Positions 42,427 through 53,075 of a stretch of 64,000 nucleotides of DNA are shown piece by piece. A model generated the notes under the pieces. That model was not told the origin of the DNA. It worked only from the letters and a program-made list of their open reading frames with translations, and did not search any database. The translations under genes were made by a program, and so were the position numbers. The DNA is from Nitrospinota bacterium (GTDB lineage: Bacteria > JADFOP01), in the NCBI GenBank assembly GCA_022562795.1, contig JADFOP010000003.1:1-64000 (forward strand). The letters are read 5' to 3'. Within the stretch, counting starts at the first letter, position 1, and each line of letters begins with the position of its first letter.

Positions 42427-42501
42427 TTGTCAGATCCGACTATACGCTTTCCAGTATGAGGGGTCCGGCCCTATAGCGGGCCGCACCCATCTTTCTTGCA
42501 G

Positions 42502-42580
42502 GCCCCGAGGTCGGCATCGTACCACGAAAACAGGCCACTCATTGGACCCTGTTCTCCCGCCCGCCACCTCGGGGCTTTCT
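42502..42580 (+). terminator. Structured amtB 3' region ending in terminator-like stem
   Basis: GCCCCGAGGT (42502-42511) and ACCTCGGGGC (42566-42575) form a perfect 10-bp stem followed by TTTCT. The 54-nt loop holds a second hairpin: AACAGG pairs with CCTGTT (42529-42553), with an inner CCA/TGG pairing. It may be a terminator or a small structured RNA from the amtB 3' UTR. Confidence 0.45.
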
Positions 42581-42605
42581 ACTGTTTGATCCACCTTACA
42601 AATAC

Positions 42606-42640
42606 AAAAAGAAATACCCCGCACCGCTCGCGGTGCGGGG
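42606..42640 (-). terminator. Rho-independent terminator of glnA
   Basis: CCCCGCACCG-CTCG-CGGTGCGGGG (42617-42640) is a perfect 10-bp stem. On the minus strand it is followed by a T-rich tract (TATTTCTTTTTG). It lies 23 nt after the glnA stop. Confidence 0.9.
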
Positions 42641-42663
42641 TCATCCTTCCGGTTGATCTGTAA

Positions 42664-44076
42664 CTAGCAATCGTAGTAGAGGGCGAACTCTATCGGATGG
42701 GGCCTGAGCCGCAGCTCATCGACCTCAACCGTTCGCTTGAAATCCAACCAGGTCTCGATGACGTCTTCGGTAAAGACGTCGCCCTTGAGGAGAAACTCGT
42801 GGTTGGCCTCCAGGGCGTCGAGGGCCTCGTCGAGCGAGCCAGGGACGCTCGGCACTTTCGCAAGCTCCTCGGGGGGGAGCTCGTAGATGTCTTCGTCCAT
42901 CGGCTCGCCCGGGTCCATTTTGTTTTGGATGCCGTCGAGCCCGGCCATGAGCATGGCGCTGAAGGCGAGGTAGCCGTTGCACGACGGGTCGGGAAAGCGC
43001 ACCTCAATGCGCTTGGTCTTGGGATTGGGCGAGTACATGGGGATGCGCACACCCGTCGAGCGGTTTCGGCTCGAATAGGCGAGATTAACCGGGGCCTCGA
43101 AGCCCGGCACGAGCCGCTTGTAGCTGTTGGTCGTTGGGGCTACTAAGGCACACAGCGCCGGGGCGTGGTGGAGGATGCCCCCGATGTAGTAGAGGGCCAT
43201 CTGGGAAAGCCCCCCGTAGAGGTCGCCGGCGAAGAGCGGCTCGCCGTCCTTCCAGATCGACTGGTGGACGTGCATGCCGGTCCCGTTGTCGTTCCAGATG
43301 GGCTTCGGCATGAAGGTGGCCGTCTTACCGTTTCGGAGGGCTACGTTTTTCACGATGAACTTGTACCACATGAGATTGTCGGCCATTTTCTTGAGCGAGT
43401 CGAACTTTATGTCGATCTCACCTTGGCCCGCCGTGCCCACCTCGTGGTGCTGCGCCTCTATATTCATGCCAACCGACTCCATCACCAGGCACATCTCCGT
43501 CCGGATATCTTGCAGCGTGTCAGTGGGCGAGAGGGGGAAATAGCCCTCTTTGTACTGAGGCTTGTAGCCGAGGTTGGGACCCTCCTCCCGACCCGTGTTC
43601 CAACGGCCCTCCACAGAGTCGATGTAATAAAACGCGTGCTGCTCTCTACAATCGAAGCGGATGTCGTCCAGGATGAAGAACTCCGCCTCTGGACCGAAGT
43701 AGGCAACATCGCCGATTCCGGATGCGACGAGGTATGCCTCGGCCTTCTGGGCTATGTTTCGAGGATCGCGGCTGTACTTCTCCCGGGTGATGGGGTCCAC
43801 GATGTCGCATATCATCGACAAGGTCGGCTCTTTGGTGAAGGGGTCCATGACGGCCGTCGCTGGATCTGCCACGGCGAGCATGTCTGAGGCGTGAATGGCC
43901 TGCCAGCCGCGGATGGACGAGCCGTCGAAACCGTAGCCCTCTTCAAATGCGTCCTCAGAGAGCTCGGAGATCGGAACCGAGAAGTGTTGCCAGAGGCCGG
44001 GGAAGTCCATGAATTTCAGGTCGACCATCTTGGCGCCGTTCTCTTTGGCAAAAGCAATAACCTCTTTCGGCGTCAT
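42664..44076 (-). CDS. glnA: Type I glutamine synthetase
   Basis: This 470-residue GlnA makes glutamine from glutamate, ammonia and ATP. Visible motifs are [26 protein letters not shown], the [11 protein letters not shown] segment and the [15 protein letters not shown] active-site region. IYELPPEE holds the Tyr that is adenylylated in enterobacterial enzymes. AAGGAGG lies upstream of ATG 44076; the ATG at 44097 precedes that site and is unlikely. It is the second gene of a glnB-glnA operon (58-nt gap) with its own terminator. Confidence 0.95.
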   Translation of the reverse strand: MTPKEVIAFAKENGAKMVDLKFMDFPGLWQHFSVPISELSEDAFEEGYGFDGSSIRGWQAIHASDMLAVADPATAVMDPFTKEPTLSMICDIVDPITREKYSRDPRNIAQKAEAYLVASGIGDVAYFGPEAEFFILDDIRFDCREQHAFYYIDSVEGRWNTGREEGPNLGYKPQYKEGYFPLSPTDTLQDIRTEMCLVMESVGMNIEAQHHEVGTAGQGEIDIKFDSLKKMADNLMWYKFIVKNVALRNGKTATFMPKPIWNDNGTGMHVHQSIWKDGEPLFAGDLYGGLSQMALYYIGGILHHAPALCALVAPTTNSYKRLVPGFEAPVNLAYSSRNRSTGVRIPMYSPNPKTKRIEVRFPDPSCNGYLAFSAMLMAGLDGIQNKMDPGEPMDEDIYELPPEELAKVPSVPGSLDEALDALEANHEFLLKGDVFTEDVIETWLDFKRTVEVDELRLRPHPIEFALYYDC

Positions 44077-44134
44077 TCCTATCCCCTCCTTTTTCATCTC
44101 TCACGTACTGATAAGGAAACAGCGTGGCTGAAAG

Positions 44135-44521
<387 letters not shown>

Positions 44522-44530
44522 TTAACTGTT

Positions 44531-44548
44531 GAGCGCTAGCAAGCGCTC
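44531..44548. promoter_or_regulatory. Palindrome upstream of glnB
   Basis: GAGCGCT-AGCA-AGCGCTC is a perfect 7-bp inverted repeat, 58 nt before the glnB start. It could be an operator or a leader hairpin. Confidence 0.4.
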
Positions 44549-44933
44549 TCACGAATGGGGCTATCTTCAGGAGGTGCTTGACCGTAACACACCACCGTGA
44601 GCCGTGTAAAGGGGAAAGTTCGGAACGTTTTGTGAGCCACAGGGCCTCACCGGCAGCCCCGTCGAATGCCGGTTTCCTCCCGCCTCACTGCAGGCGGTCT
44701 CCCCATCAACCCTGCAAAATGTGATAAAGCAAGAGTCGTGCCACTTTGGGGGCATCCGGTGTTGTGGTATCGCCTTGATTTTTTGGATGTTACGCGATGG
44801 TGGCTTGGCGCCGATGATGGGAGAGTGGGGGGGCTGACCGATTTCGCGCCACCTCTGCCGCCGAATGCGTGCGTACCGTTGAAAACAGGGAGTTTCCACT
44901 ACTGCTTACCTATCGGGCAGCGTGCTTATTAAA
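44549..44933. other. Intergenic region between glnB promoter area and groEL terminator
   Basis: No supported gene in this stretch. Frames on both strands lack family features. The glnBA promoter is expected at the left end, but no clear sigma54 or sigma70 pair was found. Confidence 0.35.
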
Positions 44934-44969
44934 CCATCGGCCGGCCCCGAGCTGGGAGCCGGCCGATGG
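44934..44969 (-). terminator. Terminator hairpin of groESL
   Basis: CCATCGGCCGGC (44934-44945) and GCCGGCCGATGG (44958-44969) form a perfect 12-bp stem. It lies 31 nt after the groEL stop and is followed on the minus strand by TTTAATAAG. Confidence 0.7.
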
Positions 44970-44999
44970 GTGAGGAACCAGGCCAGAGGCGTAGGGACC

Positions 45000-46643
<1,644 letters not shown>

Positions 46644-46665
46644 TTATGTATCCAGGGTGCTTGCC

Positions 46666-46959
46666 TTATGCAATGATGGCAAAGACGTCTTCCTCGCGCA
46701 GGATGAGGTACTCCTCATCGTCGATCATGACATCGGTGCCAGAGTACTTGCCGAAAAGTACGAGATCGCCGACCTTTACGTCCATCGGCTGACGCTCGCC
46801 GCTTTCCAAGCGGCGGCCCTCGCCAACGGCAACAACCTCGCCCTCCTGAGGCTTTTCCTTGGCGGTGTCCGGGATGATGATGCCTCCCTTTTTGACCTCT
46901 TGCTCTTCGATCCTTCTTAAGAGGATGCGGTCATGGAGAGGTCGCACTTTTGCGCTCAT
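46666..46959 (-). CDS. groS: GroES co-chaperonin
   Basis: This 97-residue GroES caps the GroEL ring. Seen are the start [12 protein letters not shown], the mobile-loop region [20 protein letters not shown] and the hydrophobic pattern [12 protein letters not shown]. It precedes groEL by 43 nt on the minus strand. CIRCE lies about 115 nt upstream in the leader. Confidence 0.97.
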   Translation of the reverse strand: MSAKVRPLHDRILLRRIEEQEVKKGGIIIPDTAKEKPQEGEVVAVGEGRRLESGERQPMDVKVGDLVLFGKYSGTDVMIDDEEYLILREEDVFAIIA

Positions 46960-47073
46960 ATAAGCTCCTCACTGCCACCTCGCAGTGGCGGATGGGCCCG
47001 GTAGGTTGGGGCCAATTCGTCTCGACGGTTAACGGCTTGATGCGCCGTACCCTAACGTATGGTTTCTAACCTA

Positions 47074-47100
47074 TTAGCACTCTCCAGTGGAGAGTGCTAA
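47074..47100. promoter_or_regulatory. CIRCE operator of groESL
   Basis: TTAGCACTC-N9-GAGTGCTAA matches the CIRCE consensus perfectly. HrcA binds this element to repress chaperone genes. It begins just downstream of the predicted -10 box. Confidence 0.97.
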
Positions 47101-47113
47101 TAGGTTGCAGTAA

Positions 47114-47143
47114 GATATATACTCATCGCAACCGTTCGGTCAA
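47114..47143 (-). promoter_or_regulatory. Putative sigma70 promoter of groESL
   Basis: On the minus strand TTGACC (47143-47138) is followed by a TATATATC stretch (47121-47114), giving a spacer of 16-18 nt. Its start site would lie immediately before CIRCE. Confidence 0.6.
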
Positions 47144-47292
47144 GAAAAAAATGGCCGGTGGGCAGGAATTTTTTGGAGCCGGTCTCCCCTCCGATATCGG
47201 GACGCCATCAGTGACCCAACCACGATAGACGTTTAGAAAGTCTCCCTTAAGCCCGCAAAGTGGTATGAGCAAAGGGCGGTGTTGGGTCGGCC
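47144..47292. other. Spacer between groESL promoter and purH end
   Basis: This short intergenic stretch lies between the groESL promoter and the end of purH on the same strand. No terminator with a T run was found for purH. Confidence 0.35.
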
Positions 47293-48888
47293 TCAATGCT
47301 TGAAGTGGCGGATGCCGGTGAAAACCATCGCAATGCCGTGCTCGTTGCAGGCAGCTATAACCTCCTCATCGCGGATACTCCCACCTGGCTGGATGACGGC
47401 TGCGATGCCCTGGGCCGCCGCCTCGTCGATGGCGTCACGGAAGGGGAAGAAGGCGTCGGAGGCCATAACGCAGCCGTGAAGGTCGCTTTGGGCCTTTTCG
47501 GCGGCGAGGCGAGCCGAGTCGACCCGGCTCATCTGCCCGGCGCCGATTCCTACGGTCCGGTCGGCGCGCGTGTAGACTATGGCGTTGGACTTAACATGTT
47601 TGACCACTTTCCATGCAAACCGCAGGGCCGACATCTCCTCATCCGTGGGCTTCCGCTCTGTCGGGACGGTGATTTGCTCAGCCGAGAGGTCTATCGTGTC
47701 GCGCTCCTGGACGAGAACCCCCCCGAGGAGCTTCTTAATCTCCAATCCTTGGGCCACTGGCTCCGTCCCCTCACCTAGGCCGGGGCATCGTATGAGCCTC
47801 AGGGCTTTTTTCTTTGAAAGCAGAACTTGGGCCTCATCGCTGAAGGCCGGGGCGATGAGAGCCTCGACGAAAATTTTAGACAGAGCCTCGGCCAGGGATG
47901 CCTCTATTGGCCGGTTGAAGCCGATTACCCCTCCGTATGCGCTCATCGGATCACAGGCGTTGGCCTTAAGGTAGGCCTCGGTGAGGTCTTCGGCGAGGCC
48001 CACACCGCAGGGGTTGGTGTGCTTGATGATGACGCATGCAGGCACCTCGAACTCCAGGATGCAAAGCAGGGCCGCCTCTAGGTCCACCAGATTGTTGAAC
48101 GAGAGCTCTTTACCGTGGAGCTGGTCGGCTTCAAGCAGCGAGGGAGCGAGTCCCGCTTCCGAGGCGTCACGGTAGAGAGCTGCGCGTTGATGCGGGTTCT
48201 CGCCGTAACGTAGCTCTTGGACGAGCTCAAGCTGTAAGGTTTTGCTGGAGGGGAATGTTTCATCCTCTTGACCGTCGGCCTCCCGCTGCTCGGCCATGAA
48301 GGAGGAGGCGGCCGCGTCGTAGCGGGCGGTGTGGGCGAAGGCTTTGTGGGCGAGGGTGATACGGGTGGATAAGGACAGGCTACCCTCGTTGGCTTCGAGC
48401 TCCTCACCTACTGCTGGGTAGTCATTAGGATCGACTACCACGGCCACATCGCGGAAATTTTTCGCCGCAGCCCGAATCATGCTAGGTCCACCTATGTCGA
48501 TCTGCCCAACCGCTTCGTCAACTGTCAAATCGGGCTTGGAGAGGGTGGCTTCGAATGGGTAAAGGTTTACCACGACGAGGTCGATGGGTCGGATGCCGTG
48601 CTCGGCTAGGGCGGACTCGTGGTCAGGGTCACCCCGTCGGGCTAGAATTCCACCGTGAATCTTCGGGTGGAGAGTTTTGACCCGACCGTCTAGAATCTCC
48701 GGGAAACCGGTGACGTCCGAGACCTGGGTGACGGCGACTCCATTATCGGCCAGCAGCCTCGCGGTCCCGCCCGTGGAGATAATTTCCACGCCCGCAGCCA
48801 CCAAGGCCTCGCAGAACTCGACCGCACCCTCCTTATCGGACAAACTGACCAGGGCCCGTGAGACCTTTCTCGGCTCCTCCACGGTCAT
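47293..48888 (-). CDS. purH: Bifunctional AICAR transformylase/IMP cyclohydrolase
   Basis: This 531-residue PurH performs the last two steps of purine synthesis. The N-terminal IMP cyclohydrolase domain shows [20 protein letters not shown] and [12 protein letters not shown]. The C-terminal transformylase shows [23 protein letters not shown] and [17 protein letters not shown] 48888 follows AGAGGGAG; a longer upstream frame begins with a non-homologous extension. It ends the hrcA-grpE-rsmE-purH series, 128 nt after rsmE. Confidence 0.95.
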   Translation of the reverse strand: MTVEEPRKVSRALVSLSDKEGAVEFCEALVAAGVEIISTGGTARLLADNGVAVTQVSDVTGFPEILDGRVKTLHPKIHGGILARRGDPDHESALAEHGIRPIDLVVVNLYPFEATLSKPDLTVDEAVGQIDIGGPSMIRAAAKNFRDVAVVVDPNDYPAVGEELEANEGSLSLSTRITLAHKAFAHTARYDAAASSFMAEQREADGQEDETFPSSKTLQLELVQELRYGENPHQRAALYRDASEAGLAPSLLEADQLHGKELSFNNLVDLEAALLCILEFEVPACVIIKHTNPCGVGLAEDLTEAYLKANACDPMSAYGGVIGFNRPIEASLAEALSKIFVEALIAPAFSDEAQVLLSKKKALRLIRCPGLGEGTEPVAQGLEIKKLLGGVLVQERDTIDLSAEQITVPTERKPTDEEMSALRFAWKVVKHVKSNAIVYTRADRTVGIGAGQMSRVDSARLAAEKAQSDLHGCVMASDAFFPFRDAIDEAAAQGIAAVIQPGGSIRDEEVIAACNEHGIAMVFTGIRHFKH

Positions 48889-49016
48889 AACTCCCTCTGA
48901 TTGATTACTTAATGAACGAAGGGTTTGCAAAAGGTGAGTTGCCGCTTCGGCGGCCCAATCTTAACCGAGCCGCCCTTTGAGTGTCAAGCTGCGCTAAGTG
49001 GTCCTCTGGGTTTGGG

Positions 49017-49760
49017 CTAGAGGCCCCCGAAGGCGTGCTGGAGGATGGCCAGAAGGGCCAGGGGAGCCGTCTCAGTCCTGAGAATCCTGGGCCCCAGGCT
49101 TGTTGCTACGAAGCCTGCCTCGGTTGCCTTGGCCACCTCGGGCGCCTCGAAGCCCCCCTCGGGCCCGACCAGGCATACTACCTTCTTCGGCCTGATGCCT
49201 CTGGCGAGGAGCTCTCGTAGGGGTTCGCTCGCCTCCTCCCATAGAAGAAGCCGCATCTGCGTTGAGGCGGGTGGGCCGAGATCAACCAAAAAATCCTCAA
49301 GCGAGGCCAAAGGGGCGACTTCTGGCACTGATGGGCGGCGGCATTGCTTGGCCGCCTCCACGGCAACGCGACGCCAACGCTCAAGCCTCTTGGCAGCTCT
49401 CTGCCCCGAGAGACGGACCACCGCGCGCTTGGTCGAGATCGGCACGATTCGGGCGGCCCCCAGCTCAACGGCCTTCTGGAGGATAAGCTCGAACTTCCGC
49501 CCTTTTGGAAGCCCTTGGGCCAGGGTGATGGATGGAGTAGTCTCTGGAGGCGCTCCGGCGGCCTCCACCACCGTCCCTTCGACCGTCTCGTCGGCGATCC
49601 GATCGATCCTAACCCGGCTGAGACGGCCCTCTCCGTCAGAGACCGACACAAAGTCGCCCGGCCCCAGCCGCAGCACCCGCGTTATGTGATGTACGTCGGG
49701 CCCTGTGATAGCGACCCGATTTTCCGTCATCTGCTCTGGTACGACGAAGAAGAGGCGCAC
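49017..49760 (-). CDS. rsmE: 16S rRNA m3U1498 methyltransferase
   Basis: This 247-residue RsmE is a SPOUT-class methyltransferase that methylates U1498 of 16S rRNA. It has a PUA-like N-terminus (HHITRVLRLGPGDFVSVSDG), a QKAVELGAARIVPISTKRAV core, and the knotted SAM-binding C-terminus (LVGPEGGFEAPEVAKA, SLGPRILRTETA). It lies 24 nt after grpE. In many bacteria rsmE follows dnaJ and prmA in this locus; here those are missing. Confidence 0.92.
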   Translation of the reverse strand: MRLFFVVPEQMTENRVAITGPDVHHITRVLRLGPGDFVSVSDGEGRLSRVRIDRIADETVEGTVVEAAGAPPETTPSITLAQGLPKGRKFELILQKAVELGAARIVPISTKRAVVRLSGQRAAKRLERWRRVAVEAAKQCRRPSVPEVAPLASLEDFLVDLGPPASTQMRLLLWEEASEPLRELLARGIRPKKVVCLVGPEGGFEAPEVAKATEAGFVATSLGPRILRTETAPLALLAILQHAFGGL

Positions 49761-49784
49761 GGCTTTTTATCCTAATAGTGCGAA

Positions 49785-50366
49785 TTATGGCGGCGGTCCG
49801 GAGGAGACGATGACCTTGGCCGGCCTCAAGATACGCTCTTTGAAGCGGTAGCCTTTCTCGATCTGATTGATGACAACTCCTTCGGGGACTTCCGAAGAGG
49901 GCTGGGTTGAGACGGCCTCGTGGATGGTGGGGTCGAAGGGCCCGCCGATGGCTTCTATGGGGTCAACGCCCTCGCGGCGGAGAAACTCTTTAAGCTCTCG
50001 CAGGGTGAGCTCGACACCGGCCACCAGGCCGTCGTGGCCGGCGTCGGACGTTGCGGCTGCCAGTGCACGCTCCAGATTGTCTACAACCGGCAGAAGCTTC
50101 TCCAGGAGCACTTCATTGGCGTAGGCGAGAACCTTCGCCCGCTCCCGCTCCATACGCTTCTTGTGGTTTTCAAATTCGGCCGCTAGTCTGAGGTAACGTT
50201 GCTCCAGGGGCTCCGCATCTTCCTCGGGCGCCCCCGTTTCCTCTGTACCTGTCTCGGAAGAGGAAGATTCCAGAGCCCCTCCGCCCTCTCCCGGTGACGA
50301 GGGAGCGGAGGCCTTCTCGCCGCTACGTCTCTCATCGTCGCTCTCAATGGGGATACGGCGCGCCAC
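49785..50366 (-). CDS. grpE: GrpE nucleotide exchange factor
   Basis: This protein of about 193 residues is GrpE, which releases ADP from DnaK. An acidic disordered N-terminus precedes the coiled-coil helix (AEFENHKKRMERERAKVLAY) and the beta domain ending in GYRFKERILRPAKVIVS. The GTG at 50366 is chosen because AAGGAG lies 9 nt upstream; an earlier TTG at 50399 overlaps hrcA and has no such site. It starts 13 nt after hrcA. No dnaK gene follows. Confidence 0.92.
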   Translation of the reverse strand: MARRIPIESDDERRSGEKASAPSSPGEGGGALESSSSETGTEETGAPEEDAEPLEQRYLRLAAEFENHKKRMERERAKVLAYANEVLLEKLLPVVDNLERALAAATSDAGHDGLVAGVELTLRELKEFLRREGVDPIEAIGGPFDPTIHEAVSTQPSSEVPEGVVINQIEKGYRFKERILRPAKVIVSSGPPP

Positions 50367-50379
50367 GGCTACGCTCTCC

Positions 50380-51432
50380 TTAGACCGGCTCGCCCGCAAG
50401 CAGGTGGCTCAACCTCTTGGCCGCGTAGTCGACCAGGCCCATGACCCGTGCGTACTCCATCCGCTTGGGTCCCATGATGCCAACAGCCCCCAAGGGTCCC
50501 TCACCCATCCTGTATGATTGGCTTACGACCGATAAATCGTCGAGGCCCTCTATCTCGCTCTCTTCACCGATGAAGACGCTGAGGCCATCGCTCGTCAGGC
50601 AGCGATCGAGCAAGCGGACCAGGCGGCCCTTGTCCTCGAAGGCCTGAAAGATGGTCCGCATCTTCTCGATGTCTCTTTGAATCTCAGGCGAGTTTAGAAT
50701 GTTGCTCGCCCCCTCGACGATGACCTCTCCTGGGGACTCATCCATCTCCCGGCCGAAGGACTGCTCATAAAGGGCCATAGCATTCTGGAGGAGAGCGTCG
50801 TACTCGGCTTTCTCCTCGGCCATCTGCTCCAAGACCTTGACCCGGACCTCCCTGAGCGAGAGTCCCTCAAACTGACTGTTGAGGAAGTTTCCCATCTCCG
50901 TGAGTTTATCCTGGAGGAGGTCTTCATCCAACTTCACTACCTTGGTGTGGGTCATCCCCGCCTCGGAGACTAGGACGGCTAGGACCTTCTTGGGCCCAAG
51001 CCTGGCGAAGTTAATCTGCTTGAAGACGATGGTCGGGAGCCGAGGAGCGAAGACGAGCCCGGCGTGCTGGGAGAACTGGCTCAGCAGCAAGCTCGTCTGC
51101 TCGAGGAGCGACTCAATGCGCTCGAACTTGGATGGCGCCGAGAGTGTGAGGGCCTCCAGGTCATTGCTCTGGAGCCGGGGGATGGAGGTCAGGCTGTCGA
51201 CGTAGTAGCGGTAACCGAAATCGGTGGGCACCCGGCCGGCCGAGGCATGGGGTTGGGCGACGAGGTCCATCTCTTCGAGATCGGCCATGACGTTGCGGAT
51301 TGTGGCGGGGCTGAGGTTCAGACCGCTTTTGCGGGCTACCGTACGGCTGCCGATGGGCTCCCCGACAAGAACGTAATCCTGGATTATTGTAAAAAGAACG
51401 GTCCGTTGGCGCTCGGTAAGGGCAAGGGGCAT
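50380..51432 (-). CDS. hrcA: Heat-inducible repressor HrcA
   Basis: This 350-residue HrcA represses chaperone genes by binding CIRCE and needs GroEL to fold. It has the N-terminal winged helix (ERQRTVLFTIIQDYVLVGEP, GLNLSPATIRNVMADLEEM) and the C-terminal GAF-like region ending GAVGIMGPKRMEYARVMGLV. A CIRCE element lies just upstream (51454), so it is autoregulated. It heads the hrcA-grpE-rsmE-purH series. Confidence 0.96.
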   Translation of the reverse strand: MPLALTERQRTVLFTIIQDYVLVGEPIGSRTVARKSGLNLSPATIRNVMADLEEMDLVAQPHASAGRVPTDFGYRYYVDSLTSIPRLQSNDLEALTLSAPSKFERIESLLEQTSLLLSQFSQHAGLVFAPRLPTIVFKQINFARLGPKKVLAVLVSEAGMTHTKVVKLDEDLLQDKLTEMGNFLNSQFEGLSLREVRVKVLEQMAEEKAEYDALLQNAMALYEQSFGREMDESPGEVIVEGASNILNSPEIQRDIEKMRTIFQAFEDKGRLVRLLDRCLTSDGLSVFIGEESEIEGLDDLSVVSQSYRMGEGPLGAVGIMGPKRMEYARVMGLVDYAAKRLSHLLAGEPV

Positions 51433-51453
51433 GATCGATCACACATAGGGGTC

Positions 51454-51480
51454 TTAGCACTCTATACGGTAGAGTGCCAA
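51454..51480. promoter_or_regulatory. CIRCE operator of hrcA
   Basis: TTAGCACTC-N9-GAGTGCCAA matches CIRCE with one mismatch in the right arm. It lies 22 nt before the hrcA start and directly after the -10 box. Confidence 0.92.
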
Positions 51481-51486
51481 GGTCAA

Positions 51487-51515
51487 AAGATACAGGGCTG
51501 ATGTAGTATTGTCAA
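51487..51515 (-). promoter_or_regulatory. Sigma70 promoter of hrcA
   Basis: On the minus strand TTGACA (51515-51510) and TATCTT (51492-51487) have a 17-nt spacer. They end 6 nt before CIRCE. Confidence 0.65.
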
Positions 51516-51587
51516 GCCTCAAGAGGCGGGCGGGCATTGTCGCTCTCTCCCTTCTCGTGCTAGATTGAGCCGGGAGGTCGGCACGCG

Positions 51588-52106
51588 GTGAGCGTTAGAA
51601 AAGCCCCTAGGTTTCTTTGCGATGCCATGCTTGGGAAGCTCTGTAAGTGGCTTCGCATCGCCGGGTACGATTCGGCCTATGCCCGCCGCTCGGTCCCCCT
51701 TCAAATCGTGGACAGAGCCCGCCGGGAGGAACGCATCATCTTGACTCGGAATACAAAGCTCTTGGCCCGCGAGAACCTCCCCACCCACCTATTTATTAAG
51801 AATAATGGGTGGGATGCCCAACTTGTAGAGGTTGCTGGCGCTTTCGGGCTTGACCTCGAGGCTCGGGCTTTCTCCCGCTGCCTGGCCTGTAACGTGGAGA
51901 CAGAGCCGGTAGAGAGGCGAACCGAGGTAGAGGCCGTGGTCCCGGAGTATGTCTACCGTCGGGTGGTGGAGTTCCACTGCTGCCCTGTCTGTGGGAAGGT
52001 ATTCTGGTCTGGCACCCACCTGGCAAGCATGGGCCGGCGGCTTAGGGCTGTAGCCGAGCGGGTAGATGAGCTTAAGGAGACGGGAGGCACGGTGTTGGAT
52101 AAATAA
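51588..52106 (+). CDS. Mut7-C RNase-domain protein
   Basis: This 172-residue protein combines a PIN-like Mut7-C nuclease domain (FLCDAMLGKLCKWLRIAGYD, RIILTRNTKLLA) with a zinc ribbon (CLAC at about 100, and CCPVC near 130). The family is predicted to cleave RNA; the bacterial role is not established. In the second motif the position often Asp (LTRD) is Asn. GTG 51588 follows GGGAGGT. It is divergent from hrcA and has no operon partner. Confidence 0.8.
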   Translation: MSVRKAPRFLCDAMLGKLCKWLRIAGYDSAYARRSVPLQIVDRARREERIILTRNTKLLARENLPTHLFIKNNGWDAQLVEVAGAFGLDLEARAFSRCLACNVETEPVERRTEVEAVVPEYVYRRVVEFHCCPVCGKVFWSGTHLASMGRRLRAVAERVDELKETGGTVLDK

Positions 52107-52358
52107 GCAAGAAGGTTTTCGATGCCTACCCAACTGACTATTTCGGACATCACTCATCAATCCGGCTTCCCGTTTGTCCCGCCCATGCCCTGTGAAGGTT
52201 TCTTGGAAGATTTCCCCATTCCTTAAGCTGCTTAACCGACGAGCAAATTATACCGAAAAGGACTAAGGGGATTAGTATGCCCTGGCGGATTCGAGACAAA
52301 AACGTCCGGAGCGCCGCTTCGGATGGGATCCCATGGCCTAGGAATAAGGTTTTTCATA

Positions 52359-52925
52359 ATGTCCGAACAGAAACGATGCTACGAAATCCTTGGATTGGAG
52401 CCTGGCGCGTCACCTGAAAGGGTGAAACAGGCGTATCGGGACATGGTACAGGTATGGCATCCGGATCGGTTTGAGCACGACCCCCGGCTCCAAAAGAAAG
52501 CTCAGGAGAAGCTAAAAGAAATCAACGAAGCCTACGGGAAACTGACCAACACCAATTCCGGCACAAGGGTTCGTAGAGGCAAGAGGTATGCAAAACAATA
52601 TGTCGGAGCCCAAAGGAGGGAACATTTCAGGGTAGAGTATCCATCGAGGTATAGGCCCAAACTCGTTATAGCTGAAAGTGAGTATGACGTTTTAGACCTC
52701 TCCGAGAGCGGGGTTAGATTTTCCTGCAGCGGTGGGAGAGGGTTGGAACATAATATACAAGGAACAATAACATTCCATGATGGAGAGGACTTAGAGATAG
52801 TAGGGGAAGTTTTCCGGTCCGGATACAACGAAATGACATTACGTCTTGTGAAAAGGGTTCCATTACAGAGGATCGTTAAGGAGCAGCGGCATCTTATGAA
52901 CGAATTATGGGTGTATGGAACGTAA
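52359..52925 (+). CDS. J-domain/PilZ fusion protein
   Basis: The N-terminal 65 residues of this 188-residue protein form a J domain with the HPD motif (VWHPDRF), which stimulates DnaK-type ATPases. The C-terminal part (from about 90) resembles a PilZ domain: RREHFRVEYP, VLDLSESGVRFSC and the strands TITFHDGEDLEIVGEVFRSG. PilZ domains bind cyclic di-GMP through RxxxR and (D/N)xSxxG; here DLSESG is intact and the arginine part is RREHFR. AAGG precedes ATG 52359. Base composition is AT-richer than its neighbours, suggesting transfer. Confidence 0.75.
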   Translation: MSEQKRCYEILGLEPGASPERVKQAYRDMVQVWHPDRFEHDPRLQKKAQEKLKEINEAYGKLTNTNSGTRVRRGKRYAKQYVGAQRREHFRVEYPSRYRPKLVIAESEYDVLDLSESGVRFSCSGGRGLEHNIQGTITFHDGEDLEIVGEVFRSGYNEMTLRLVKRVPLQRIVKEQRHLMNELWVYGT

Positions 52926-53075
52926 GGTGGAGGCGGCATTAGGGCTTCGACCAAATTACCCTCCGGTCGGCTTTATGTGGCTACATAAATTGGGCGTTAT
53001 TATCCTTTCCAACACACAACGATGGGTCCATAATATATAGATATAGATAAGGCGATTCGTTTGTAGGGGACCCTC

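Noticed and set aside
44567-44932. Frames on both strands between glnB and groEL
   Set aside because: Both products lack family features and ribosome binding sites; the region is better read as intergenic.
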